Source of the DNA: Micromonospora sp. NBC_00421 | GTDB lineage: Bacteria > Actinomycetota > Actinomycetes > Mycobacteriales > Micromonosporaceae | Length of the DNA: 64,000 nucleotides | Assembly: GCF_036017915.1 (NCBI RefSeq) | Contig: NZ_CP107929.1 | Location: 6,065,001 to 6,129,000 of the forward strand | Direction of reading: 5' to 3' | Shown here: positions 19,186-26,178 of the stretch, piece after piece | How positions within the stretch are numbered: position 1 is the stretch's first letter | Layout of the letters: every line of letters begins with the position of its first letter | The notes under the pieces: generated by a model | Databases searched by the model: none | The model's input: only the letters and a program-made list of their open reading frames with translations | What the model was told of the DNA's origin: nothing | Position numbers and translations under genes: made by a program

Positions 19186-19272
19186 GGTGGCGTGTCCGAG
19201 TGGCCTAAGGAGCACGCCTCGAAAGCGTGTGAGGGTTTACGCCCTCCGCGGGTTCAAATCCCGCCGCCACCG
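19186..19272 (+). tRNA. tRNA-Ser (CGA)
   Basis: 87 nt with a complete cloverleaf: acceptor GGTGGCG pairs with CGCCACC, anticodon stem CACGC/GCGTG encloses the loop with CGA, a long class II variable arm (GAGGGTTTACGCCCTC) follows, and the T-loop is GTTCAAATC. CCA is not encoded. Its 3' part from 19217 is identical to the copy at 37996, so after integration this 3' half comes from the mobile element. Confidence 0.97.
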
Positions 19273-19275
19273 CTC
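19217..19275 (+). repeat. attL, left 59-bp core repeat
   Basis: Runs from the anticodon loop of tRNA-Ser(CGA) through its 3' end plus three bases. It is identical to 37996-38054. The flanks diverge on the left at 19216 and on the right at 19276. Confidence 0.95.
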
Positions 19276-19287
19276 ACGAACAGGCGA

Positions 19288-19324
19288 AACGCCCGGTCGA
19301 TCCGCGAGGATCGCACCGGGCGTT
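19288..19324 (+). terminator. Terminator carried by the element after the tRNA
   Basis: AACGCCCGGT-CGATCC and GGATCGCACCGGGCGTT pair with a one-base bulge around GCGA. It closely copies the terminator at 38067-38104, so the element supplies both a new tRNA 3' end and a matching terminator. Confidence 0.85.
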
Positions 19325-19332
19325 CCGTTTGT

Positions 19333-19354
19333 GGTCTCAGTTTCGGTCTCAGTT
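19333..19354. repeat. Candidate integrase arm-type sites, P' side
   Basis: Two copies of GGTCTCAGTT with a 12-bp period lie 57 nt inside attL. The same doublet, with one altered copy, occurs at 37882-37902 inside attR. Confidence 0.55.
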
Positions 19355-19359
19355 GCTGC

Positions 19360-20589
19360 TCAGGAGGGCGTTTTCGGGTCCTCCGTCGGGTTGTCCCAGA
19401 GCAGCCCGCCGACCCGCTTGGCGATGTCCCGGCGGACCTGGGCGGTGAGGTGTTGGTACCGGACCGCCATTGCCGAATTCGACCAACCCATGATGCCCAT
19501 TACCGCCCGCTCGGCGACGCCGAGAATCAGCAGCACCGTGGCGGCAGTGTGCCGGGCGTCGTGCAACCGGCCGTCCCGTAGCCCGGCAAGCCGGAGCAGT
19601 CGTTTCCATTCGTCGTAGTCGGTGCGCGGGTTGACCGGGCCGCCGGTCGGCGTGGTAAACAGCCAGTCGCCGCCCTCCCATAGTTGGGCTGCCGTGACGC
19701 GCTCCTGATCCTGTTCCTCGTGGTGCTTGCGGAGCAGCGCCACCAACTCGTCAGGCAGCCCGATGCTGCGCCGACCGGCCCGAGACTTGGTCTCGGCGGT
19801 GTCGGCGCGCACCTGGCGACGGTCGGGGCAGTGCCCGCCGTGCTTCCGGCCGCACGGTGAGCTACATCCGTGCTTCCACCTCGGCCGCTGCCGGCCGCGC
19901 CGAACGGTCAGCGTCCCGGCGTCGAGATCGATGTCCGACCAGCGCAGGCCGAGCGCTTCGCCCTGGCGCAGACCGAGAGCGAGCGCGACCGCCCACCGCG
20001 CGCTGTTGCGCCGGCCCCGGGTGGCAGCCATGAGCCGCCGTACCTCCGTGACCGAATACGGCTCGATCTCGCTCTCCGGCAGTCGCGGTGACTTGGCGAG
20101 ACTGGCGGGATTCTTCGCCAGGTGCCCCCGGCGTACCGCCTCGTTGAGCGCGGTCCGGATCGTGCGGTGCGCTTGGTGGGCGGTCGCTGGGGCGCTGCCG
20201 TTGTCCTGCATCCGTCGGTAAAGGCGCTCCAGGTGCTCGGGCTCCAGGCGCTCGATGCGGTGGGCACCGAGACCGGGAATGAGGTGCCGGTAGACCGCCA
20301 CCCGGTAGCCGGCGATGGTGTTCTCTCGGACGGCCGGTGCGGCGATGTTCTCCACCCAGTGCGTGAGCCAGGTCTTCACCGTCCAGCGCTGGCCAGCCTT
20401 GCGGACCGCCCCGCTGTCCCGCTCCCGTTCCAGCAGTCGAACCTTCTTGATGACTGCGGCTTCCGTCTTGCCCCGGACGTGTCGACGGTCCGGAGATCCG
20501 TCGTCCTTCACGCCGACGGTCACCCGTCCGTGCCAGGAACCATCAGTGCCGAGGTAGATGCTCGACGCCCCGTTGGGCTTGCGTCCCAT
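19360..20589 (-). CDS. Tyrosine site-specific integrase
   Basis: 409 aa. An N-terminal arm-binding region (about 1-65), a SAM-like core-binding domain (about 70-160) and a C-terminal catalytic domain are seen. Catalytic residues: Arg in LGLRQGEALGL, His-x-x-Arg in HDARHTAA, and the nucleophile Tyr in AVRYQHLT. A Cys/His insert (CSSPCGRKHGGHC) lies within the catalytic domain. It should recombine the 59-bp tRNA core. The ATG follows AGGAG. It stands next to the excisionase gene, 17 nt apart, as in other AICEs. A decayed relative lies at 43505. Confidence 0.95.
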   Translation of the reverse strand: MGRKPNGASSIYLGTDGSWHGRVTVGVKDDGSPDRRHVRGKTEAAVIKKVRLLERERDSGAVRKAGQRWTVKTWLTHWVENIAAPAVRENTIAGYRVAVYRHLIPGLGAHRIERLEPEHLERLYRRMQDNGSAPATAHQAHRTIRTALNEAVRRGHLAKNPASLAKSPRLPESEIEPYSVTEVRRLMAATRGRRNSARWAVALALGLRQGEALGLRWSDIDLDAGTLTVRRGRQRPRWKHGCSSPCGRKHGGHCPDRRQVRADTAETKSRAGRRSIGLPDELVALLRKHHEEQDQERVTAAQLWEGGDWLFTTPTGGPVNPRTDYDEWKRLLRLAGLRDGRLHDARHTAATVLLILGVAERAVMGIMGWSNSAMAVRYQHLTAQVRRDIAKRVGGLLWDNPTEDPKTPS

Positions 20590-20606
20590 TCGTCAGGCTC
20601 CTTTCG

Positions 20607-20816
20607 TCAGGCGGCGTGGTCGAGTGGCGTCGGGTCGGCCAGGAGATCCCGCACGTACTCGTCGAGGCAGAAGGTGGGCACTCGGCGAAGACGGCCGATG
20701 GTGACGGTGCGGATCTGTCCGGCCTTGATGAGGGCGTACATGGTGGTACGGCCGATGCCGAGTCGCTGGGCGGCTTCTTCGATGGTCAGGACGACGCGGT
20801 TGTCGGTGCTGGGCAC
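20607..20816 (-). CDS. Excisionase-like helix-turn-helix protein
   Basis: 69 aa. LTIEEAAQRLGIGRTTMYALIKAG followed in part by IGRLRRVP is the winged helix-turn-helix of the AlpA/Xis (MerR-like, helix_turn_helix_17) group. It should bend DNA at the att site and steer the integrase to excision, and may also control transcription. The GTG start follows GGGGAGAGACA. It is cotranscribed with the integrase, and the iteron array lies just upstream. Confidence 0.9.
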   Translation of the reverse strand: MPSTDNRVVLTIEEAAQRLGIGRTTMYALIKAGQIRTVTIGRLRRVPTFCLDEYVRDLLADPTPLDHAA

Positions 20817-21009
20817 TGTCTCTCCCCGTGTTTCCGTGGCGTGTATCGACAGGAGCGGATAGAGCAGGTTGCTGAGAGCGCCGTAGCGCCAAGATCTCGG
20901 GCGGCATGGTGTTCGGCCATGCGTCGGTTCGTTGTGTGGCTCTCAGTGGGCCGGTGTGGGCGGGGGTGTGGGCGGCCGTGGGTGGTGCTGTGCGTGGGAG
21001 GGCTGAACC

Positions 21010-21224
21010 ATCTCCGCATCTCCGCATCTCCGCAAACATGGCTGTGAGCTGGGCGAATGCTTGCGGAGATGCGGAGTTCCGTTGAGGGGTCATCTCCGCA
21101 AAGAGGTGTGATCTCCGCAGTGTTTGCGGAGATGCGGAGATCGATGGTTCTCTAGGTGGTGATCTCCGCAGGGTGTTTCCGCTGGTAGAGCGGGGTTGGT
21201 GCGGCGTTGCGGAGATGCGGAGAT
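21010..21224. repeat. Iteron array, candidate AICE replication origin
   Basis: Twelve copies of the octamer ATCTCCGC or its complement GCGGAGAT, one with a mismatch, fill 215 bp. Forward units start at 21010, 21018, 21026, 21092, 21111 and 21162; reverse tandem pairs start at 21063, 21126 and 21209. The region has no gene (20817-21237) and lies between excisionase and the replication helicase, where related elements keep their origin. A regulatory binding array is the alternative. Confidence 0.75.
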
Positions 21225-21237
21225 GGTTCAGCAGGTT

Positions 21238-22797
21238 TCACCCCTGGTGGTGCTCGACCCAGAACACCGACCGGTCGCCCCGGTCGTTCTTGCCGGCCCG
21301 GACGACGTGTTCCCCGCGCCACCGTCCGGCCTGCCCGGTGAGCAGTCGGCCGAGTTGCAGCGGGTTGGGTAGCCGGCCGTTGTGGGTGGTGATGAACTGC
21401 CCGTCCCACGGGTCGTTGATGTCACTGCCGAGGTGCAGGGGTTCGGCGTCCTGGCGGAGTTCGGCGGCGGTCATGGGCCGGTTGCCGTGACGGTCGTGCC
21501 AGCAGGTGAGGAACGCCCGCCAGCGGGTTTCGTCTTCGTCGATCTCGCGGATATCGGCGGCGTTGGTGAGGAAACCATCGATGCCGTGATGGTGGAGGAA
21601 TCCGCCGAGGGCTTGCGCCCAGGGGGTGAACTGCCGCATCGACAGTCCGGTGACCCGTGGTGCTCCCTGGCGGGTCCAGTCGAGGACGAGGACCAGGAGG
21701 TGCCACAGGACGGTGAGTTGGTTGGTGGGGTTGGTGATCCATTGGTCGAGGTGGGGGATACCGAATCCGGCTTGGTCGCGGAGTTCGGGGCGGGGCATGT
21801 CGGGGTCGAGGCGCACCCGGACGGTGCGAGAGGCCATGTCGCCGCCGACTTGCAGGTTGTTGCCCGTGGCCATCCATAGCCGGTCGTTGACGGTGGCGAC
21901 GTTGCGGGATGCGCCCAACTGCCGGTCGGACCACACACCCGAGGTGACGAGCTGCGCGAGCACCGCCGAGTCGATGACGGTTCCCTCGGCGAGGTTGTCC
22001 CAGATGACCACGCCGACCTGCTCTGCCAACACCGCCGTGATGGACTTGCGGAGTTCTTCATCCGAGTAGGCCCAGGTCATGACCCGTTGCCCGTAGAGCA
22101 TCCCGGGGCCGGCGGTGAGGATCGTCTTCCCCGATGACGGCATGGTCGCGTCGATGAGCGCGAACGGCGTCAGGGAGCGGGTGAAGTGCCGCAGGATCGG
22201 CGTGGCCAGCAGCGCCACGTAGTTGGCCCGGTCGGCGGCCGATGACCACGGGAAGTCCCGCAGGAACCGGCCGAGCAGGAACGTACGCGCCTCGTCGACC
22301 TGCTCCGGGGTGGGGTGGTCGGGCACGGGTGGCAGGGCGACTTTCGAGGCGAGGTAGAGGCCGGTAGGCGCGTCGTAGCCGGGCTGCTGCAACAAGGTGC
22401 CGTCACGGCGCAGCACCGGGGCACCGATGATGCCGCGTAGCGGCGGCACGCCGGGCCAGGTCTTGCCGGCCAGCACCGATGACAGGATGTCGCGTGGTGG
22501 GGTCACCTCGTCTTCGAACATCTCAGGGTCTCCTGTGTCGCTCTTGCGAGTCTTGAGGCGGTAGACGTAGGCGTGTTCGGCGAGCAACCCGGCCAGACCA
22601 GCGGGGTTGACCATGCTCGCGGACACGGGCAGCGGGGAGTCTTCGTCGGCGGCGGTGGCCAGGCCACCGGAGACCGCTTCCATGTGGACCAGGGAACCGG
22701 CGGACACGTACGTGTCGGGCAGCAGCCCGTCGACCAGGGCGGCTTTGAGCACGCGGATGGTTTCCGGGCCGGACCCGATTTGCAACCGCGTCGTCAT
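21238..22797 (-). CDS. AICE replication helicase-like ATPase
   Basis: 519 aa. A P-loop ATPase core is visible: Walker A TMPSSGKTIL at about 217-226, Walker B VVIWDNL at about 262-268, and a polar sensor strand ending LWMATGNN. This arrangement fits the plasmid/phage replicative ATPases that work with primase-polymerases. The ATG at 22797 overlaps the primase-polymerase stop by 4 nt (ATGA), so both are made together. The longer frame to 23151 is a shadow of the primase gene. The C-terminal 150 residues probably bind DNA. Predicted role: unwinding the excised circle. Confidence 0.8.
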   Translation of the reverse strand: MTTRLQIGSGPETIRVLKAALVDGLLPDTYVSAGSLVHMEAVSGGLATAADEDSPLPVSASMVNPAGLAGLLAEHAYVYRLKTRKSDTGDPEMFEDEVTPPRDILSSVLAGKTWPGVPPLRGIIGAPVLRRDGTLLQQPGYDAPTGLYLASKVALPPVPDHPTPEQVDEARTFLLGRFLRDFPWSSAADRANYVALLATPILRHFTRSLTPFALIDATMPSSGKTILTAGPGMLYGQRVMTWAYSDEELRKSITAVLAEQVGVVIWDNLAEGTVIDSAVLAQLVTSGVWSDRQLGASRNVATVNDRLWMATGNNLQVGGDMASRTVRVRLDPDMPRPELRDQAGFGIPHLDQWITNPTNQLTVLWHLLVLVLDWTRQGAPRVTGLSMRQFTPWAQALGGFLHHHGIDGFLTNAADIREIDEDETRWRAFLTCWHDRHGNRPMTAAELRQDAEPLHLGSDINDPWDGQFITTHNGRLPNPLQLGRLLTGQAGRWRGEHVVRAGKNDRGDRSVFWVEHHQG

Positions 22798-23780
22798 GCC
22801 GCCGCCTTTCCGGTCCCGGCCAGGTGGCGCGGGTTGCGTGCCCCGACGCGCAGCCCGGACGCGATCGTGCGCGCCACCTCCCCGGCCCGCAGCCCGATCG
22901 ACAGGGCGGCCGGTTCGAGGACCGCGTACACGTCGGTGTCGGTGAGCGCGCCTCCGGCGGCCAACTGGCCGAGTGCCACGGCCGAGGTGAACAGGGCGTG
23001 ATTGCGGTGCCCGTCGGGGGCGGCGGTGAGGTGGGCGACCTGCCTGCGGATCGCGGCAGCGAGGTACGCGCCGCGCCGATCCGGCGGCAACGCCACCGCA
23101 GCAGGCCGGTAGGTCGGCCGCACGGTGGGCGCCAACAGGTCGGCCAGCCATCCGGGCAGCGGGGCGGGGTCGACGTCAAGGGCGATCGTGTAGGGGCGGC
23201 GGTTGACGGTGGAACCGGCGGCCACCACGTACCCGCCGTGGGATCGGGTGTCGACCTTCCAGCCGATCCCACCCCACTCCCCGACGGTGTTGCCCAGCAT
23301 CGGGCCGGTGGCCGGGTGGCGGTAGAACAGGTGGCTTCCGCCCCGGCCGGTGCGCTGCATGTACGTCGGATCGACGGTGCCGTGGTGCCGGTCGGCCAGG
23401 GCGATGAGCACGTCTGCCCCGTCGCGCGCCCCGGCCCATTCCGCCGGTGGGACGTCGGCGGGGTGTTTGGGCACGTCCAAGTCGACCACCACCAGACCGG
23501 ACGGCCCGCAGGCGACGCCGATGCCGTAGGGCTGTTGCGTCCAGGCGCGGCGGATGCGGTCCGGGTCGGTGGTGGCCCGGTCTTCCCACCCGACGTGACG
23601 GCCGGCGGCCCGGCAGCGGGGGTCGGTGCGGTCGCAGCGGTCAGCGGTGCACCGGTTCGGGAACGCGGGCCGCTTCGCGTGGTCGTCGTCGGGCCGGGTG
23701 TCGGGGCGTAGCGGGAAGACGTGCCAGCCGCGCGCCGCGCAGGCGAGCGCAGCGGCGAGCAGCACCGCAGAGTCGATCAT
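22794..23780 (-). CDS. Bifunctional DNA primase/polymerase (Prim-Pol)
   Basis: 328 aa. The Prim-Pol fold is recognised from ALACAARGWHVFPL at the N-terminus, a Cys/His segment (CTADRCDRTDPRC), IGVACGPSGLVVVDLDV with catalytic acids, RTGRGGSHLFYRHP and GGYVVAAGS. These archaeo-eukaryotic primases make primers and extend them on plasmids and AICEs. It is the upstream partner of the helicase (4-nt overlap). ATG start with GGAAGGAA upstream. A 101-nt gap separates it from the next cassette. Confidence 0.9.
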   Translation of the reverse strand: MIDSAVLLAAALACAARGWHVFPLRPDTRPDDDHAKRPAFPNRCTADRCDRTDPRCRAAGRHVGWEDRATTDPDRIRRAWTQQPYGIGVACGPSGLVVVDLDVPKHPADVPPAEWAGARDGADVLIALADRHHGTVDPTYMQRTGRGGSHLFYRHPATGPMLGNTVGEWGGIGWKVDTRSHGGYVVAAGSTVNRRPYTIALDVDPAPLPGWLADLLAPTVRPTYRPAAVALPPDRRGAYLAAAIRRQVAHLTAAPDGHRNHALFTSAVALGQLAAGGALTDTDVYAVLEPAALSIGLRAGEVARTIASGLRVGARNPRHLAGTGKAAA

Positions 23781-23881
23781 GAGAAGTTCCTTCCGGGCAC
23801 AGGCGGTCCGGTGGCCAGCACACGGGGGGCGCTGGCCACCGGGAGGTGAGGGCGCGAAGCGCGCCGGTCAGGCCGTTGGGG

Positions 23882-24694
23882 TTAGGTGAAGCACGCGCCG
23901 TTGTCGCAGAGCGCGTCATCGTCAGCGGGGTCGAAGCCGGGAAGCATGTCCTGCGCAGCGGTCACGGCCAGCGCAAGAGGCCGGTTGAAGCGGGTCAGCC
24001 ACACGGGGTCTTTGCCGAGCGCGGCCCGCCGGGCGTTGAGCAGGTTTTCCAGGTCGCACGCCCGGCGGAACATCTCCGGTCGGTCCCGGCGCGTCTCGGC
24101 CCACGTCGCGGGCCGCCGGAACGGGCAGAACCAACAGGCGCTTTTCGGGGGTACCGGGAGGCCGGCGGCGGTGATGATGCGGGCGCAGTCGTGCCGGCGC
24201 AGCGGCGGCGCTTGGTCGAGCAGCGGGTAGACGGTGCGTTCGTAGGGTTCGGCGCGGCGGTTGTTGACCCGTTCGATCTCGTCCAGGCTGATGCCCACCC
24301 CGACCGTCGCCGGGTTGTCGGCACTCGCGCCGTGGGCTTTGAGCCACCGGCCGATGACCTTGATTTTGAAGTCGGCCGTACACGAGCGAGTGCCGGGCGC
24401 TCCGTTGGACATCCGTACGGGGATCGGCAGCGACCGCGATCCCTCACGGGTCAGCCGGCCGTACAGGGTTTCCGTGGTGCCGTCACGGCGGACCCGGTCG
24501 AGTTCGTGAAGTTGGATGCCGTGCAGCGCCGCGTAGGGCTTGGCGTACTGCTCCAGATAGACCAGGGTCGCGGGGTCTTCGGAATCGTCGCCGACGTTGG
24601 CGAACAGAAACACCGGGAATTCAATCCGCCCGGTAGCGGCCAGCACCAACGCGGCGGTCGACTGCACCCCACCGCCGTAGGAGAACACCCTCAC
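23882..24694 (-). CDS. PAPS reductase-like ATP-pyrophosphatase family protein
   Basis: 270 aa. FSYGGGVQSTAALVLAA is the PP-loop that binds ATP in adenylyl-transferring enzymes of the PAPS reductase/N-type ATP-PPase group. SCTADFKIKVI and the SACWFCPFRRP Cys-x-x-Cys segment may bind metal or sulfur. Similar stand-alone proteins occur in actinophages and AICEs, where a role in nucleic-acid or nucleotide modification has been suggested but not shown. The GTG at 24694 overlaps the stop of the upstream gene (GTGA), which fixes the start. It is last of five overlapping genes. Confidence 0.8.
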   Translation of the reverse strand: MRVFSYGGGVQSTAALVLAATGRIEFPVFLFANVGDDSEDPATLVYLEQYAKPYAALHGIQLHELDRVRRDGTTETLYGRLTREGSRSLPIPVRMSNGAPGTRSCTADFKIKVIGRWLKAHGASADNPATVGVGISLDEIERVNNRRAEPYERTVYPLLDQAPPLRRHDCARIITAAGLPVPPKSACWFCPFRRPATWAETRRDRPEMFRRACDLENLLNARRAALGKDPVWLTRFNRPLALAVTAAQDMLPGFDPADDDALCDNGACFT

Positions 24695-24999
24695 GCCGCA
24701 CCCCCGGAGAGTCGGTCGGGAAACCGCAGCACGGTCGCACCGTCGTCGCTCGTGGGCCGTGCTGGCGGGATCGTGCGGCGGGTGGGGGTGATGTTCAGGC
24801 GTAGGTAGAGCTGGGCGCGGCCCGCGTCGGCCCCGGTCAGCATCCGGCGCTGCCCTTGGCAGGCGAGACGGCCGGTCGCGGCCAGAACACGCGCGGCGGC
24901 GTCGAGTTCGGCCGGGGTGCCGGTCAACCAGACTTCGAGGCCGGTCAGGGGCGAGTCGTGCCGGGACGGGCGGTCCGCCCACCGCCCACCGCCGGTCAC
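24691..24999 (-). CDS. Hypothetical protein in the overlapping cassette
   Basis: 102 aa. No family recognised. A central alpha/beta segment (LEVWLTGTPAELDAAARVLAATGRLA) and a strand YLRLNI suggest a small folded domain, with an Arg/Pro-rich tail. GTG start overlapping the upstream DUF4326 stop by 4 nt and a TGA overlapping the next GTG by 4 nt make its reality very likely. Confidence 0.75.
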   Translation of the reverse strand: MTGGGRWADRPSRHDSPLTGLEVWLTGTPAELDAAARVLAATGRLACQGQRRMLTGADAGRAQLYLRLNITPTRRTIPPARPTSDDGATVLRFPDRLSGGAA

Positions 25000-25505
25000 G
25001 CGGCCCTCGCCGCAATGGTGGTGAGTAGTTCGTCTTCGGCGAGCCAGCCGATCAGGAGTTCCGCGTATCCGATGAACTGGCGGCGGACCTGGGGCCGGCA
25101 GTCACAGTCGTTGCCGTGGGCGGCGTCGTGGAGGCGGTCGCCGTAGTGCAGGGCGGTGCCCAGGTTGACCATGGCGGGGTGGGTGTCGGTCGGTGGAGGG
25201 GTGGGTTGGTTGATGATGCTGAGCAGCACATCGGCGTGACAGGGCTGGTCGAGCGGGCACCAACAGGCCAGGTCACGCCCGGTGAGGTCACGCCGTGCGG
25301 CGGTGATCAGATCAGGGCGCAGGATCAGCCACTGCCGGTACTGGTCGATGGCCGTGGCCCGGTCGGCGGCGGTGGCGGCGGTAGGCTGGTAGGGGTTGCC
25401 GTAGCGGGTGGGACGTCCGACGTAGACGGCCCCGGCGGGCATCCGCCATCCGGCGGTGCGGCGGCGCTGAATCCGGCGGGCCGCCGGTCGGGTGAGCTGG
25501 GTCAT
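24996..25505 (-). CDS. DUF4326 domain protein
   Basis: 169 aa. VYVGRPTRYGNPYQP followed by GRDLACWCPLDQPCHADVLL is the DUF4326 signature, found mostly in phages and integrated elements. The CWC and CHAD residues could bind a metal. The function of the family is unknown. After the domain (about 20-110) a further 60 residues contain CDCRPQVRRQFIGYAELL. The ATG at 25505 overlaps the upstream stop (ATGA), so the longer frame to 26003 is rejected. Association with a PP-loop protein suggests a joint modification role (inference). Confidence 0.85.
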   Translation of the reverse strand: MTQLTRPAARRIQRRRTAGWRMPAGAVYVGRPTRYGNPYQPTAATAADRATAIDQYRQWLILRPDLITAARRDLTGRDLACWCPLDQPCHADVLLSIINQPTPPPTDTHPAMVNLGTALHYGDRLHDAAHGNDCDCRPQVRRQFIGYAELLIGWLAEDELLTTIAARAA

Positions 25506-25795
25506 CGGGTGGCCTTCCGTGGACGGGGGCGGCCGGCGACGGCGGCCCGGGTGACGGTGTGCCGGAGATCGTTGAGCAGCCCGTGGAGCTGCCGGCGGGC
25601 GCGCAGCTCGACCGGGGTCAGGGCGACGCGTACGCGGATCTCGGCGTGGTCGCGGCCGGCGGCGGTGCGGACCCTGACGAGGACGGCGCGACCGTGGCCG
25701 GGCAGGTCGATCACGATTTCTTCCGACCGGTGCTCGCCGAGGTTGCAGCGGTGGTCCCGTCCGCACCATCCGGTGTGATCGGGGCGGCGGGTCAT
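25502..25795 (-). CDS. Hypothetical protein in the overlapping cassette
   Basis: 97 aa. No family recognised. The N-terminus has His/Cys (HTGWCGRDHRC), a middle beta-rich stretch (IVIDLPGHGRAVLVRVRTA) and a basic C-terminus with GRPRPRK, suggesting nucleic-acid contact. 4-nt overlaps with genes on both sides (ATGA at 25792 and at 25502) support the start and the gene. Confidence 0.7.
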   Translation of the reverse strand: MTRRPDHTGWCGRDHRCNLGEHRSEEIVIDLPGHGRAVLVRVRTAAGRDHAEIRVRVALTPVELRARRQLHGLLNDLRHTVTRAAVAGRPRPRKATR

Positions 25796-26100
25796 GGGTG
25801 GCCGTCGCGGTACTCGGCGCGGATGTGCTCGATGAGTCGGCGGCCGGTGCGGACGCGGATGCCGGTGCCGTCGCAGCGGGGGCAGTCGCGTCGGGTGCCG
25901 ATGGTCGTGCGGTGCGAACGGCGTCCGTGGCAGCGCCGGCAGTGTCCCCACGGGGACACGGCACACACGGCCAGGTATGACGCTGCGTATACGAGGGCGG
26001 CAAGGCTAGCGAGCAGGGCGATGGGGACCACGAAATGCCTCCACAGGCCGGTTTTCGGGTGCGTACGGCCGTCGCCGCTAGTTGTTAGGGCGCTGGCCAT
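25792..26100 (-). CDS. Membrane-anchored protein with DnaJ-like Cys motifs
   Basis: 102 aa. One membrane helix at about 24-48 (FVVPIALLASLAALVYAASYL) is followed by CRRCHG and CPRCDGTG, two CxxCxG-like knuckles as in the DnaJ zinc-finger. It is the first of the five-gene overlapping cassette. No family name was recognised. It may anchor the cassette's products at the membrane (inference). The ribosome site is weak. It directly follows a long hairpin on the upstream side. Confidence 0.65.
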   Translation of the reverse strand: MASALTTSGDGRTHPKTGLWRHFVVPIALLASLAALVYAASYLAVCAVSPWGHCRRCHGRRSHRTTIGTRRDCPRCDGTGIRVRTGRRLIEHIRAEYRDGHP

Positions 26101-26122
26101 GGACCAGATGGGTTGCTAGCGG

Positions 26123-26164
26123 GGGTGCTAGGTCTAGCGGGGTGTGCCGCTAGACCTAGCACCC
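26123..26164. terminator. Perfect 18-bp hairpin after the FtsK/TraB gene
   Basis: GGGTGCTAGGTCTAGCGG at 26123-26140 and its exact complement at 26147-26164 flank a 6-nt loop. It lies 15 nt beyond the translocase stop and 23 nt before the next start. It probably terminates or attenuates read-through; a DNA site for the translocase is an alternative. It is unusually rich in CTAG. Confidence 0.7.
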
Positions 26165-26178
26165 GATCGCTGCCCGGG

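Noticed and set aside
21010..21224. CRISPR array
   Set aside because: The units are only 8 bp, in both orientations and with irregular spacing, and there are no cas genes; an iteron array fits better.
22824..23711. Plus-strand frame opposite the primase-polymerase
   Set aside because: The minus-strand Prim-Pol has motifs and a coupled partner; the plus frame has none.
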